A DNA stretch of 36,062 nt from Bacteroidaceae bacterium (GCA_016302965.1 JAEDMP010000017.1:1-36062); one strand, 5' to 3'; counted from the stretch's first letter, positions 16,137-25,458 are shown. A program made the numbers and translations. Notes: a model not told the origin generated them from the letters alone.

Positions 16137-16197
16137 CTGATTATTTTAAAGGCTGAGGATTTCTTGGAAAGAATAGACAGGAAAGCATCACGGGGAG

Positions 16198-17538
16198 TTA
16201 CCGACACAATTTGCAGCCTTCGCATTTGCTCAGTTCCCCACGGAAGCGTTTCTCCACCAGATGATGCAGGCGGTCGCGCAGCGGTTCCAGCTGGATGGTG
16301 TCCACTACCTCGTTGATAAAGGCCAGTTCGAGCAAGAGTTTGGCCTCCTTTTGCGAGATACCACGCTGCTGCATATAGAAGAGGGCGGCATCGTTGAGTT
16401 GACCTACTGTAGAGCCGTGGGCACACTTCACGTCGTCGGCATAGATTTCCAGCATCGGTTGCGTAAACATGCGGGCCTCCTTGGTGGCACAGATATTGTT
16501 GTTGCGCTCTTCCGAGGTGGTCTGCTGCGCCCCTTGTCTCACGAGCACCTTGCCTGCAAAGGCACCTGTAGCCTTGTCGTCGAGCACATACTTATAGAGT
16601 TCCTTGCTGTCGCAGTGGGCGGCCTGATGGTCAATCAGGGTGTTGTTATCCACATGCTGCTCCTTATCGGCGATGACACATCCGTTGAGCACACAGCTGG
16701 CTCCCTCACCGCTGAGGGTGAGGTCAGTCTTGTTGCGTGTAATGCCGTTATGCAGGGTGATGATCGTATGGTTCACCCGGCTATTGGCCTCCTGCTTGAT
16801 ATAGAGGTTGCTCACGCGCTTGTTTTTGGCGTGTGTCTCCTCTAAGCAATAGAGATGCAACGAAGCATTGTCGCCCACGTAAGCCTCAATGACCTGCGTG
16901 GCAAGGAAGTTGCGGTCGTCGGCAGCATGGTCGCAGAAGAGCAGCTTGATATCTGCCCCCTCTTCCAGGATGACGAGCACACGCCTGTTGACCATGAGGT
17001 CTACATCGGAGCGCAGGATATTGATGACCTGGATGGCGCGGTCAACCACCACATGCTTGGGCACATAAACCAGCAGTCCGTCCTGTGCCAGCATCGTATT
17101 GAGTGCCGTCACGGCATCTTCATCCGTTTTGGCGATGCGCGCATAATACTTGCCGATGAGTTCGGGATGCCGGTCTGCCTCCTCTTTCAGCGAGCCGATG
17201 ATAACCCCCTCGGGCAGCGGAGCCTTGGGGTCGTTCTTGCTGTAGAATGCATCGTTGACGATGAAATAGAGGGAGGTGCTCAGGTTTGGCACGTCACATT
17301 TGAAGGCATTGTAGGGATTGACCGGAATGTCGAGCCGCTTCAGGTTGAGCCCATAGTCGGGTTCAAAGAGCTTCTCCATGTCCGTATACTTGCAGCGCTC
17401 CACCTTGCGTGTGGGGAATCCCTGAGCCTGGAAGTCACCGAAGGCTTGGTCGCGCACGGCATTCATCACCTCCGTACTGTGCTGGCAGAGCATGTCCCGG
17501 CATTCCTTGTAAATGTCAGTATATTGATTGTTGACCAT
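16198..17538 (-). CDS. sufD: Fe-S cluster assembly scaffold protein SufD
   Basis: 446 aa. Partner of SufB and SufC in the SufBC2D scaffold complex. The C-terminal half shows the beta-helix with the conserved CAHGSTVGQLNDAALFYMQQRGIS segment followed by the helical end EAKLLLELAFINEVVD, as in SufD/SufB. The N-terminal half is variable, as usual, with FPTRKVERCKYTDM near 41-54. The gene lies 30 bp after sufC and 61 bp before sufS. The C-terminus ends in a cysteine-rich KCEGCKLCR, a CxxCxxC-like tail. Confidence 0.94.
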   Translation of the reverse strand: MVNNQYTDIYKECRDMLCQHSTEVMNAVRDQAFGDFQAQGFPTRKVERCKYTDMEKLFEPDYGLNLKRLDIPVNPYNAFKCDVPNLSTSLYFIVNDAFYSKNDPKAPLPEGVIIGSLKEEADRHPELIGKYYARIAKTDEDAVTALNTMLAQDGLLVYVPKHVVVDRAIQVINILRSDVDLMVNRRVLVILEEGADIKLLFCDHAADDRNFLATQVIEAYVGDNASLHLYCLEETHAKNKRVSNLYIKQEANSRVNHTIITLHNGITRNKTDLTLSGEGASCVLNGCVIADKEQHVDNNTLIDHQAAHCDSKELYKYVLDDKATGAFAGKVLVRQGAQQTTSEERNNNICATKEARMFTQPMLEIYADDVKCAHGSTVGQLNDAALFYMQQRGISQKEAKLLLELAFINEVVDTIQLEPLRDRLHHLVEKRFRGELSKCEGCKLCR

Positions 17539-17568
17539 CCGTTTCTGTTCTTTTTTCGTTTGATACCT

Positions 17569-18321
17569 TTATTCGCCCAGTTCGGCCTTGATCCAGTCGT
17601 AGCCACGTTCCTGAATCTCCTTGGCCAGTTCGGGACCTGCAGACTTCACGATACGTCCCTTGTAGAGCACATGCACTACATCGGGTTTGATCATCTCCAG
17701 GAGGCGGTCGTAGTGGGTTATGACGATACAACTGGTTTCCGGTGTATGCAGTTTGTTCACGCCCTCGGCCACGATGCGCATGGCATCGACATCCAGTCCG
17801 GAGTCGGTCTCGTCGAGGATGGAGAGTTTGGGTTCGAGCATGGCCATCTGGAAGATTTCGTTTCTCTTCTTTTCGCCTCCGCTGAATCCCTCGTTCACCG
17901 AGCGGTTGGCCAGTTTGCTGTCCAGTTCCACAATGGCTCTTTTCTCTCTCATGAGTTTGAGGAAATCACCGGCCGACATGGGTTCCTTGCCCTCATACTT
18001 GCGCTTCTCGTTGATGGCGGCACGCATGAAGTTGGTCATCGATACGCCGGGTATTTCCACGGGATACTGGAACGAGAGGAAGAGTCCCTCGTGTGCCCGG
18101 TCTTCGGGCTTCATGGCCAATAGGTCCTTTCCGTTAAACAGGGCGGTACCCTCCGTCACCTCATAGAGCGGATTACCCACGAGCACAGCACTGAGCGTTG
18201 ATTTTCCCGATCCGTTGGGGCCCATGATGGCATGCGTCTCACCGTCGTTGATGGTGAGGTTGATGCCTTTGAGTATCTCCTTATCGCCAATCTTGGCGTG
18301 CAAATTCTTGACTTCTAACAT
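17569..18321 (-). CDS. sufC: Fe-S cluster assembly ATPase SufC
   Basis: 250 aa soluble ABC-type ATPase that drives the SufBCD scaffold. Walker A GPNGSGKST at 34-42, the signature in the SufC form GFSGGEKKRNE (145-155), Walker B LSILDE (166-171), and the H-loop histidine H203 in VITHYDR. The SufC-specific insert with FQYPVEIPGVSMTNF at about 84-98 is present. It sits between sufB (37 bp) and sufD (30 bp). Confidence 0.96.
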   Translation of the reverse strand: MLEVKNLHAKIGDKEILKGINLTINDGETHAIMGPNGSGKSTLSAVLVGNPLYEVTEGTALFNGKDLLAMKPEDRAHEGLFLSFQYPVEIPGVSMTNFMRAAINEKRKYEGKEPMSAGDFLKLMREKRAIVELDSKLANRSVNEGFSGGEKKRNEIFQMAMLEPKLSILDETDSGLDVDAMRIVAEGVNKLHTPETSCIVITHYDRLLEMIKPDVVHVLYKGRIVKSAGPELAKEIQERGYDWIKAELGE

Positions 18322-18358
18322 AGCTGTTTATTCTTTTTTCTTCTTCGTGATTGTTACC

Positions 18359-19852
18359 TTATCCTACGGTTCCTTCAAGTGTGACGCTCAGCAGTTTCTG
18401 AGCCTCAACGGCAAACTCCATCGGCAGTTTGTTGAGCACCTCTTTGGCATATCCGTTGACGATAAGCCCCACAGCCTGCTCGGTAGGTATGCCGCGCTGG
18501 TTGCAGTAGAAGAGCTGTGCTTCACTAATCTTGCTGGTCGTGGCCTCATGCTCCACAATGGCACTCTCGTTGTGCACATCCATATAGGGGAAGGTATGGG
18601 CACCGCAGTTGCTGCCTAAAAGGAGCGAGTCGCAGGAGGAGTAGTTGCGGGCGTTGTCGGCGGTGGATGCCACGCGAACGAGTCCGCGGTAGGAGTTCTC
18701 GCTCTTTCCCGCCGAGATACCCTTGGAAATGATGGTACTCTTGGTATCGCGTCCGATGTGTATCATCTTGGTGCCGGTATCAGCCATCTGGTGGTGGTTG
18801 GTCACCGCCACACTGTAGAACTCGGCCTGTGAGCGGTCGCCACGGAGGATGCACGAGGGATATTTCCAGGTGATGGCACTTCCCGTCTCCACCTGTGTCC
18901 ATGAGAGTTTGCTTGCCTCGCCTCTCAGGTCTCCACGTTTGGTCACGAGGTTGAACACACCGCCCCTGCCCTGCTCGTCGCCGGGATACCAGTTCTGCAC
19001 GGTCGAGTATTTCACCTCAGCCCTGTCCATCACCACGATTTCCACGATGGCGGCATGCAACTGGTTCTCGTCGCGCATGGGGGCGGTACACCCCTCGAGA
19101 TACGACACATAACTGTCGTCGTCGGCCACGATGAGTGTGCGCTCAAACTGTCCGGTATTGGCGGCATTGATGCGGAAATAGGAACTGAGTTCCATGGGGC
19201 ACCGTGTGCCTTTGGGGATATAGACAAAGGAGCCGTCGCTGAACACAGCACTGTTGAGAGCAGCATAGAAATTATCGCGATAGGGCACCACAGTGCCGAG
19301 ATACTGCTTCACAAGGTCGGGATGCTGCTGTATGGCATCGCCGATGGAGCAGAAGATGATACCCTTTTCGGCGAGTTTCTCCTTGAAGGTGGTCTTCACC
19401 GATACCGAGTCCATGATGGCATCTACGGCCACACCGCTCAGCGCCAAGCGCTCTTCCAGCGGAATACCGAGTTTGTCGAAGGTCTTCATGAGTTCGGGGT
19501 CAATCTCCTTCTTTCCCTCCTTGTCTTTCTTGGCCATGGGGTCAGCATAGTAGGAGATGGCCTGATAGTCTATGGCGGGCAGGTTGACGTGTCCCCAGGT
19601 GGGTTGCTTCAGTGTCTGCCAGTAGCGGAAAGCCTTCAGCCGGAATTCGAGCATCCACTCAGGCTCCTTCTTCTTTTGGGAGATCAGCCTCACCACGTCC
19701 TCATTGAGTCCTCGCTCAATCACTTCGGTATGCACGTCGGTCATGAAGCCGAACTCATATTTCTGTTCAGCCACTTGTTTCACGTAAGCATTCTGCTCAT
19801 TCGTCTGGTCCTGGTTCACCTTTACTTCGTTTGCTTTCTGTTCGTTTGTCAT
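18359..19852 (-). CDS. sufB: Fe-S cluster assembly scaffold protein SufB
   Basis: 497 aa, first gene of the suf operon. The N-terminal region carries EFGFMTDVHTEVIERGLNEDVV and EPEWMLEFRLKAFRYW, typical of SufB. The core has RCPMELSSYFRINAANTGQFERTLI and the C-terminal CNQRGIPTEQA and EFAVEAQKLLSVTLEG. It assembles nascent Fe-S clusters with SufC2D. The first 25 or so residues are polar and rich in N, Q, K and E and are probably disordered. A TAnnTTTG element lies about 40 bp upstream. Confidence 0.96.
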   Translation of the reverse strand: MTNEQKANEVKVNQDQTNEQNAYVKQVAEQKYEFGFMTDVHTEVIERGLNEDVVRLISQKKKEPEWMLEFRLKAFRYWQTLKQPTWGHVNLPAIDYQAISYYADPMAKKDKEGKKEIDPELMKTFDKLGIPLEERLALSGVAVDAIMDSVSVKTTFKEKLAEKGIIFCSIGDAIQQHPDLVKQYLGTVVPYRDNFYAALNSAVFSDGSFVYIPKGTRCPMELSSYFRINAANTGQFERTLIVADDDSYVSYLEGCTAPMRDENQLHAAIVEIVVMDRAEVKYSTVQNWYPGDEQGRGGVFNLVTKRGDLRGEASKLSWTQVETGSAITWKYPSCILRGDRSQAEFYSVAVTNHHQMADTGTKMIHIGRDTKSTIISKGISAGKSENSYRGLVRVASTADNARNYSSCDSLLLGSNCGAHTFPYMDVHNESAIVEHEATTSKISEAQLFYCNQRGIPTEQAVGLIVNGYAKEVLNKLPMEFAVEAQKLLSVTLEGTVG

Positions 19853-19892
19853 TGCTGTTGTCCCTCTTATTCGGGCAATGGGTTATAGGCTG

Positions 19893-19900
19893 CAAAATTA
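19893..19900 (-). promoter_or_regulatory. -7 element of the suf operon promoter
   Basis: On the - strand TAATTTTG matches TAnnTTTG, about 40 nt before the sufB start. No clear -33 TTTG is seen 19-22 bp upstream; an A-rich run occupies part of the spacer. Confidence 0.5.
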
Positions 19901-19950
19901 CAACTTTTTTTTGAACCCACCTTATATTCTCCCGTTTTTCCGACCTCAAA

Positions 19951-19991
19951 ACAACAAAAATAGAGGTGTCCCCATGACGGGCACACCTCTA
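19951..19991 (-). terminator. Intrinsic terminator of pnp
   Basis: Read on the - strand, TAGAGGTGT/ACACCTCTA arms (19983-19991 and 19961-19969) form a 9-bp perfect stem with three more GC pairs inside around a short loop. A TTTTTG run follows. It begins 19 bp after the pnp stop and separates pnp from the suf promoter. Confidence 0.88.
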
Positions 19992-20010
19992 CTGTAAATA
20001 TTTCATGGCA

Positions 20011-22350
20011 TTAGAAGTCCATGTGGTCGAGCGAGTCATTGAAATCACGGGGCTCGTGATTCTCGTGACGCTCCTCTACGTCTCCGTTAGCGGGACGGGG
20101 GCGACGCTCACCACGCTCGGGGCGTGGACGGCGCTCTCCGCGCTCAGGACGGGGACGACGCTCACCTCTTTCGGGACGCTCACCACGCTCACGGCGTGCG
20201 GGACGCTCCACATAGTCGGCGGGCTTTTCAATCAGCACTCGGTGCGAGAGTTTGTATTTGCCGGTCTTCGGGTCAATCTCCAGAAGTTTCACCTGAATCT
20301 TGTCACCCTCCTTGATACCTGCCTCCTCAACGGTTTCGAGTCGCTTCCAGTCAATCTCCGAGATATGGAGCAGACCGTCCTTGCCGGGCAGAATCTCCAC
20401 GAAGCAGCCATAAGGCATGATGGAGCGTACGGTACCCTCATAGATTTCGCCCACCTCGGGGATGGCCACGATGGCCTTGATCTTGGCCAGAGCGGCATCG
20501 ATGCTGTCCTTGTTGGGTGCGCTCACCTGTACCTTGCCTACGCCGTCCACCTCGTCGATGGTGATGGTGGCACCAGTGTCTTCCTGCATCTGCTGGATAA
20601 TCTTACCGCCAGGACCGATAACGGCTCCGATGAACTCTTTGGGTATCTCGATTTGGACAATACGGGGAACCTGAGGCTTCATCTCTGCACGAGGCTCGGC
20701 GATGGTCTCAGTCAGCTTGGAGAGAATGTGCTCGCGACCAGCTTTGGCCTGCATGAGTGCCTTCTCCAGAATCTCGAAGCTCAGTCCGTCGCACTTGATA
20801 TCCATCTGGGTGGCTGTCAGACCATCCTTCGTACCGGTGGTCTTGAAGTCCATGTCTCCCAAGTGGTCCTCGTCGCCGAGGATATCGCTCAATACGGCAT
20901 ACTTGTCTTCACCGGGGTTCTTGATGAGACCCATGGCGATACCGCTCACGGGTTTCTTCATGGGCACACCGGCATCCATCAGAGCGAGCGTACCGGCACA
21001 AACGGTAGCCATAGACGAGGAGCCGTTAGACTCGAGAATCTGTGACACCAGACGCACGGTATAGGGGAAGTCTTCGGGAATCTGTCCCTTCAGTCCGCGC
21101 CAGGCGAGGTGTCCGTGACCAATCTCACGGCGGCCTACGCCGCGCTGGGCCTTGGCCTCACCCGTACAGAAGGGAGGGAAGTTATAGTGGAGCAGGAAAC
21201 GCATGTAGCTCTTGTCAAGCACATCGTCAACCATCTTCTCATCCAGTTTGGTACCGAGGGTACAGGTAGAGAGGCTCTGGGTCTCACCACGGGTGAAGAT
21301 AGAACTTCCGTGGGGCATGGGCAGGGGTGATACCTCACACCAGATGGGGCGGATTTCGTCGGTCTTGCGTCCGTCGAGGCGGATGCCCTCGTCGAGGATG
21401 CAGCGGCGCATGGCGTCACGCATCACGTCGTGGTAGTAACGGTCCATCTCGGCAGCCTTCTCTTCGAGTTCATCCTCTGAGAGGTCGGTATGGGCGGCAT
21501 TGTATTTCTCCTTGAAGTCTTCGAGAATCTTGTCGAAGGCATCGTGGCGTGCCTGCTTGTCGAGTGCCTGACGTGTCACGTCATAAACGGGCTGGTAGAG
21601 TTCCTTGTTGATTTGCTCGCGCAGTTCCTCGTCGTTCACCTCGTGGTCATATTCGCGCTTCACGTCCTTGCCGAGCTCCTTGCTCAGTTCGGTCTGCAGT
21701 TCGCACATGGGCTTGATGGCCTCCATGGCAGCCTTGAGGGCACCGATCATATCCTGCTCAGACACTTCCTTCATCTCGCCTTCCACCATCATGATGTTTT
21801 CGGCAGAGGCACCCACCATGATGTCCATGTCGGCCTCCTTCATCTGCTCGAAGGTGGGATTGATGACGTATTCGCCCTTGATACGGGCTACACGCACCTC
21901 ACTGATGGGACATTCGAAGGGGATATCAGAACATGCCAGGGCGGCAGAGGCAGCAAAGCCAGCCAGCGCATCGGGCTGGTCAACGCCGTCGGCAGAGAGC
22001 AGCATCACATTCACAAATACTTCTGCATGGTAGTTGGAGGGGAAGAGCGGGCGAAGCACGCGGTCTACCAGACGAGAGGTGAGGATTTCATTGTCGCTGG
22101 CCTTGCCTTCGCGCTTGGTAAATCCTCCAGGGAAACGACCGGCTGCGGCATACTGTTCTCTGTAGTCAACCTGCAGCGGCATGAAATCTGTTCCGGGAAC
22201 TGCATCTTTTGCGGCACAAACAGTAGCCAGCAGTACGGTGTTGCCCATCCGGAGCACCACGCTTCCATCGGCCTGCTTTGCCACTTTCCCGGTTTCAATG
22301 GTGATGGTTCTGCCATCAGCCAATTGAAGGGTTTTTGTAATTACGTTCAT
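20011..22350 (-). CDS. pnp: Polyribonucleotide nucleotidyltransferase (PNPase) with arginine-rich tail
   Basis: 779 aa, cytoplasmic trimeric 3'-5' phosphorolytic exoribonuclease of RNA decay. Two RNase PH domains (about 5-230 and 310-550) are joined by the helical linker. The second has LGDEDHLGDMDFK with D493 and D499 matching the essential aspartates. A KH domain follows (IPKEFIGAVIGPGGKIIQQM, about 569-588), then an S1 domain (GEIYEGTVRSIMPYGCFVEIL, about 634-654). The last 70 residues are not a standard PNPase domain: they are Arg/Glu/Pro-rich with three copies of RGERRPRPE, then an acidic end. The start MNVITKTLQL fits homologues. It has its own promoter upstream and terminator downstream. 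Confidence 0.97.
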   Translation of the reverse strand: MNVITKTLQLADGRTITIETGKVAKQADGSVVLRMGNTVLLATVCAAKDAVPGTDFMPLQVDYREQYAAAGRFPGGFTKREGKASDNEILTSRLVDRVLRPLFPSNYHAEVFVNVMLLSADGVDQPDALAGFAASAALACSDIPFECPISEVRVARIKGEYVINPTFEQMKEADMDIMVGASAENIMMVEGEMKEVSEQDMIGALKAAMEAIKPMCELQTELSKELGKDVKREYDHEVNDEELREQINKELYQPVYDVTRQALDKQARHDAFDKILEDFKEKYNAAHTDLSEDELEEKAAEMDRYYHDVMRDAMRRCILDEGIRLDGRKTDEIRPIWCEVSPLPMPHGSSIFTRGETQSLSTCTLGTKLDEKMVDDVLDKSYMRFLLHYNFPPFCTGEAKAQRGVGRREIGHGHLAWRGLKGQIPEDFPYTVRLVSQILESNGSSSMATVCAGTLALMDAGVPMKKPVSGIAMGLIKNPGEDKYAVLSDILGDEDHLGDMDFKTTGTKDGLTATQMDIKCDGLSFEILEKALMQAKAGREHILSKLTETIAEPRAEMKPQVPRIVQIEIPKEFIGAVIGPGGKIIQQMQEDTGATITIDEVDGVGKVQVSAPNKDSIDAALAKIKAIVAIPEVGEIYEGTVRSIMPYGCFVEILPGKDGLLHISEIDWKRLETVEEAGIKEGDKIQVKLLEIDPKTGKYKLSHRVLIEKPADYVERPARRERGERPERGERRPRPERGERRPRPERGERRPRPANGDVEERHENHEPRDFNDSLDHMDF
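20089..20169 (-). repeat. 27-bp tandem repeat (3 copies) in the pnp 3' end
   Basis: Three in-frame copies encode residues 728-754 as RGERRPRPE, RGERRPRPE, RGERRPRPA. A shorter related unit (RGERPE) lies just upstream. Copy number could vary between strains by slippage without breaking the frame. Confidence 0.85.
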
Positions 22351-22383
22351 CTTATTTTAAAACATCTATAAATAAATTTCGTA

Positions 22384-22415
22384 CAAAGGTAATGAAAACG
22401 ATTGTAACAAACGAA
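22384..22415 (-). promoter_or_regulatory. Promoter of pnp
   Basis: On the - strand, TACCTTTG at 22391-22384 matches the -7 TAnnTTTG. TTCG (22415-22412, 20-bp spacer) or the adjacent TTTG (22411-22408, 16-bp spacer) could be the -33. The leader to the ATG would be about 30 nt. Confidence 0.55.
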
Positions 22416-22485
22416 GATAATCGAAAATATTTTCTTTTTTTAATGAATCGGGCTCTTTTGCCGGGTTCTTCCTCACTCCACACAC

Positions 22486-24372
22486 TTACTCCACATAGCA
22501 GGTGATGCGGGCTTTCTGTTTGTTCTCAAGGGTGAGCACGATGCGGTAGAGCGGCCCGTTCCACATGGTCTTCAAGTGGCTGTCCATCAAGGGTTCCAAA
22601 TCCTCAACAGTGGCTTTGGCTTGGTTTTTCGGATAGTAGAGACCATGGTTGCCAAGACGGATGACACCGGGGATAGAGGCATCCGGTTTGACGGCTGAGA
22701 CCCACATCAGCTGGGTGGGGGCGGCAATGGTGTCGAGTTCATAACTGTCGGTGATGGTCACACGCGCCTTCTTCTTTCCGTCAATCCTGACACTGCGTTT
22801 CCAACTCTTCACACGGGCTTCAGGCGGATAGGCTCCCTCGATGCGCATGTCGAGACTGCCCTTGCGGTAGTTCACAGCCTGGGCAGCAAACTGGCGTCCC
22901 TCCTTCTCGTCACATCCGTTGATGCGGGGCAAGTTATGGTATTGCGACTGCATGGTCCAGATGGAGTAGCGTCCGCTGCTGAAGGTCTTCGAGGTGTATT
23001 CTCCTGTTCCGGGGTCGATGAGCAAGGGTTGCCCGTCGGCATAGACGATGAAGCTGCCCACATCGTTGTGGTTGTGGCTCTCGTCATTGTGCCCGCCCTT
23101 CATGGCCAGGAAGAGGGAGCCACGGCGTGCGGTCATCACCTGCAGCCGGGGCAGCCAACTGTCGTCGAGCAATGGTTCGTTTACGGGTTCCCCCATCAGT
23201 TGCTTCACCGTGGTCAGCAGGAAGAGTTCGCGCCCCAGCGTCGGCCAGTTACCGCTCTTGTCGAAGATGGCGGCGGCATCGTTTGTAAAGTCCTGGCTCT
23301 TGGCCAGATAAGCGGCATAACCTCTGAGGGTGGCATCCCCGAAGGAGCATGCCATGGGATAGATGACGTTGAGCTTGTGGGGAATGCGGTTGGAGTGGGC
23401 ATCGGCGAAGTTGACGCAGTAGCCCTCACCGATATACATCTTATAGGCATAGGCGGCCATGGCTTTCAGTTTGGGTTGGCTGTAGAATGGATAGGCATCG
23501 GTGGTGGCACTGTTGAGCTGGTGCATGCAGTCATAGAGCGAGGCGGCAGCCCGGTCCCAGTAGTCAGCACCCTCATCACAACCGCCATCATCGGGATAGG
23601 CCGCCACAAAGGCATCCATGGCCATCATGATTTGCTTCACGGCTTCCACTTGGCGGCCTCTATCACCCTCATAGAGCAGCACACAGCTGAGCCAGTTGGA
23701 ACAGATCCAGGGGTTCCAGTTCATGCCGGCCGTCTTCCACCAGTGGTTGTGTCGGAGTGCGGGTTGCAGGATGCGGCGTTCGATGTCGTCATCCACCCGC
23801 TTGCCAATCATGGGCGTAATCTGGTCGAGTTGTTTTCTGAAGAGATAGGTGGTCCATGCCACGAGTCCTGCAGTCTCGGCATTGAAGAGATCGACATTTT
23901 GGTCTTCGGCCCGGGGCACAGGCGTACCGTAATGGGCAGGCAGTCCCCACCATTCCTCTTCGAGCGTACTCCATAGTCCGTCGGCAATGGCGGGGATGAA
24001 ACGCCCCTTACCCTCAGCAAGTTCCGCAATGGCAAGGGCGGCAAGCTGCCTCCGTTTGGCAAAGCAGAAAGCCTCGTAGCGCACGCGGTTTCCCTGTGTC
24101 TTGAACTCAGAGAAGAGGGTGACCGAGAGCGACTGCCAGGGTTTCCCCTGGTAGCGTTCGCCATAGCGGATATAACTCTGGCGCAGGTTCTCGGGCAGGT
24201 TCTCCTGCCAGTAAGGATCGCCGGCTGCAGGCAGGGGTGCCCATTGGCGGGGTTGACAAAGGCGGTCGGCCAAAGCGGCGGTGTCGGCCGGCAGTTGGAG
24301 CAGCCTCTGGTTGGCGGATGTCGCCAGGGCGGCGAACATCAGCACGAGTGTCAGGATGTTTCTTTTATTCAT
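22486..24372 (-). CDS. Heparinase II/III-like exported protein
   Basis: 628 aa from the ATG at 24372, which starts the signal peptide MNKRNILTLVLMFAALATSA; an ATG 75 bp upstream adds a non-signal-like extension. The N-terminal two thirds are a helical (alpha/alpha) toroid with WWGLPAHYG, GMNWNPWICSNWLSCVLL and DDGGCDEGADYWDRA. These are typical of alginate-lyase/heparinase-type toroids. From about 415 comes a beta-sandwich with the diagnostic GGHNDESHNHNDVGSFIVYADG (H428, H433, H435) and DPGTGEYTSKTFSSGRYS. Family members cleave uronic-acid-containing polysaccharides or act on related glycans. The substrate here is unknown and there are no SusC/D or sulfatase neighbours. No T9SS tail; periplasmic location predicted. 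The glycosyltransferase gene upstream ends 83 bp away. Confidence 0.85.
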   Translation of the reverse strand: MNKRNILTLVLMFAALATSANQRLLQLPADTAALADRLCQPRQWAPLPAAGDPYWQENLPENLRQSYIRYGERYQGKPWQSLSVTLFSEFKTQGNRVRYEAFCFAKRRQLAALAIAELAEGKGRFIPAIADGLWSTLEEEWWGLPAHYGTPVPRAEDQNVDLFNAETAGLVAWTTYLFRKQLDQITPMIGKRVDDDIERRILQPALRHNHWWKTAGMNWNPWICSNWLSCVLLYEGDRGRQVEAVKQIMMAMDAFVAAYPDDGGCDEGADYWDRAAASLYDCMHQLNSATTDAYPFYSQPKLKAMAAYAYKMYIGEGYCVNFADAHSNRIPHKLNVIYPMACSFGDATLRGYAAYLAKSQDFTNDAAAIFDKSGNWPTLGRELFLLTTVKQLMGEPVNEPLLDDSWLPRLQVMTARRGSLFLAMKGGHNDESHNHNDVGSFIVYADGQPLLIDPGTGEYTSKTFSSGRYSIWTMQSQYHNLPRINGCDEKEGRQFAAQAVNYRKGSLDMRIEGAYPPEARVKSWKRSVRIDGKKKARVTITDSYELDTIAAPTQLMWVSAVKPDASIPGVIRLGNHGLYYPKNQAKATVEDLEPLMDSHLKTMWNGPLYRIVLTLENKQKARITCYVE

Positions 24373-24455
24373 AGGTAGTAGGGGTATAACAGGAAAGGTA
24401 TCTATCGTTTTTCGTTCAATATATAATAAAACAAGGTATACCGGCATAAAGGTTT

Positions 24456-25415
24456 TCAGCCTTTCTCTTTGGTCAGCATGTCATCAATATGGTATCGGGG
24501 GCGTTGTTTCACCTCCATATAAATCTTTCCGATATATTCTCCCACGATGCCCAGGGCAATGAGCGTACATCCTGAGCAGAACCACATCGAGAGCATGAGC
24601 GACGACCATCCCGGCACCGACTTGCCCGCCATCCAGGCATGTACCACGTAGACCAGGATGCCCAGGGCGATGAAGAGGAAAAAGATACCGAGCAGCAGCA
24701 CAAAATGGACGGGCTTGACCGAGAAACTCGTGATGCCGTCCATGGCAAAGGCGAGCATCTTGCGGAAGGGGTATTTGCTCTCGCCGGCAAACCGTTCCTT
24801 ACGGTCATAGTAGACACAGGCGGTCTGATAGCCCATCAGCGGCACCAAGCCACGGAGGAAGAGGTTGCGCTCGTGGTATTCGAGCAGGGATTGCACGGCA
24901 CGGTACGACATCAGCCGGTAGTCGGCATGGTTATATACAGTCTTCACCCCCATCTTCTTCATCAGCGAGTAGAAGGCCAGGGCAGTGGTGCGCTTGAACC
25001 AGGTGTCGGTCTCGCGCTTTTTCCTCACGCCGTAAACGATGTCCTTTCCCTCGTGGTAAGCCACTACCATGTCGCGAATCACCTTCACATCATCCTGCAG
25101 GTCGGCATCGATGGTGACGATGGCATGAGCCCATATCTCCGCCACTTCCATTCCTGCCATGAGGGCGTTCTGGTGGCCTACATTACTGGAGAGGTTGATA
25201 CCGCAGACGTAAGGGCTGCGCTTGTACAGGTCGGCGATAATCTGCCAGGTGCGGTCCTTGCTACCGTCGTTGACATAAATGATATAACTTTGGTGATCCA
25301 CCAACCCTTCTGCCACCAACTGGTCGATTACGCGGGTGAGCTGCCGGTTGGTCTCTTTGAGTACCGCCTCCTCGTTGTAACAGGGTACCACGATGGCGAG
25401 TTTGTTTTCTTTCAT
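24456..25415 (-). CDS. GT2 family glycosyltransferase, membrane-anchored (GtrB/DPM1-like)
   Basis: 319 aa. N-terminal GT-A fold: AIVVPCYNEEAVL (7-19), YVNDGSKDRT (47-56) and the metal-binding TIDADLQDD (101-109, DxD at D103/D105). GHQNALMAGME and the RLMSYRAVQSLLEY acceptor region are those of undecaprenyl/dolichyl-phosphate glucose- or mannose-transferases. Two C-terminal transmembrane helices (about 237-259 and 271-292) are as in GtrB. The reaction is likely transfer of a sugar from a nucleotide donor to undecaprenyl phosphate on the cytoplasmic face, for O-antigen or lipid A-type modification. No flippase (gtrA) or polytopic acceptor transferase is adjacent. It lies 43 bp after the AAA-ATPase gene stop, same strand. 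Confidence 0.9.
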   Translation of the reverse strand: MKENKLAIVVPCYNEEAVLKETNRQLTRVIDQLVAEGLVDHQSYIIYVNDGSKDRTWQIIADLYKRSPYVCGINLSSNVGHQNALMAGMEVAEIWAHAIVTIDADLQDDVKVIRDMVVAYHEGKDIVYGVRKKRETDTWFKRTTALAFYSLMKKMGVKTVYNHADYRLMSYRAVQSLLEYHERNLFLRGLVPLMGYQTACVYYDRKERFAGESKYPFRKMLAFAMDGITSFSVKPVHFVLLLGIFFLFIALGILVYVVHAWMAGKSVPGWSSLMLSMWFCSGCTLIALGIVGEYIGKIYMEVKQRPRYHIDDMLTKEKG

Positions 25416-25458
25416 AGATGCACGTTTTTTAGCTGCAAGTTCATAATCTTATCGTATT

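Noticed and set aside
15051..16316. 421-aa open frame on the + strand opposite sufS
   Set aside because: It is antisense to a full-length SufS with all catalytic residues; the long frame follows from codon bias. The same holds for long antisense frames at 3688-5019, 16855-18123, 20005-21045, 22936-23976 and 33917-35290.
22486..24372. Idea of a polysaccharide utilisation locus around the heparinase-like gene
   Set aside because: No SusC, SusD, sulfatase, hybrid two-component system or further lyase occurs in the window; the GH35 gene is 13 kb away on the other strand.
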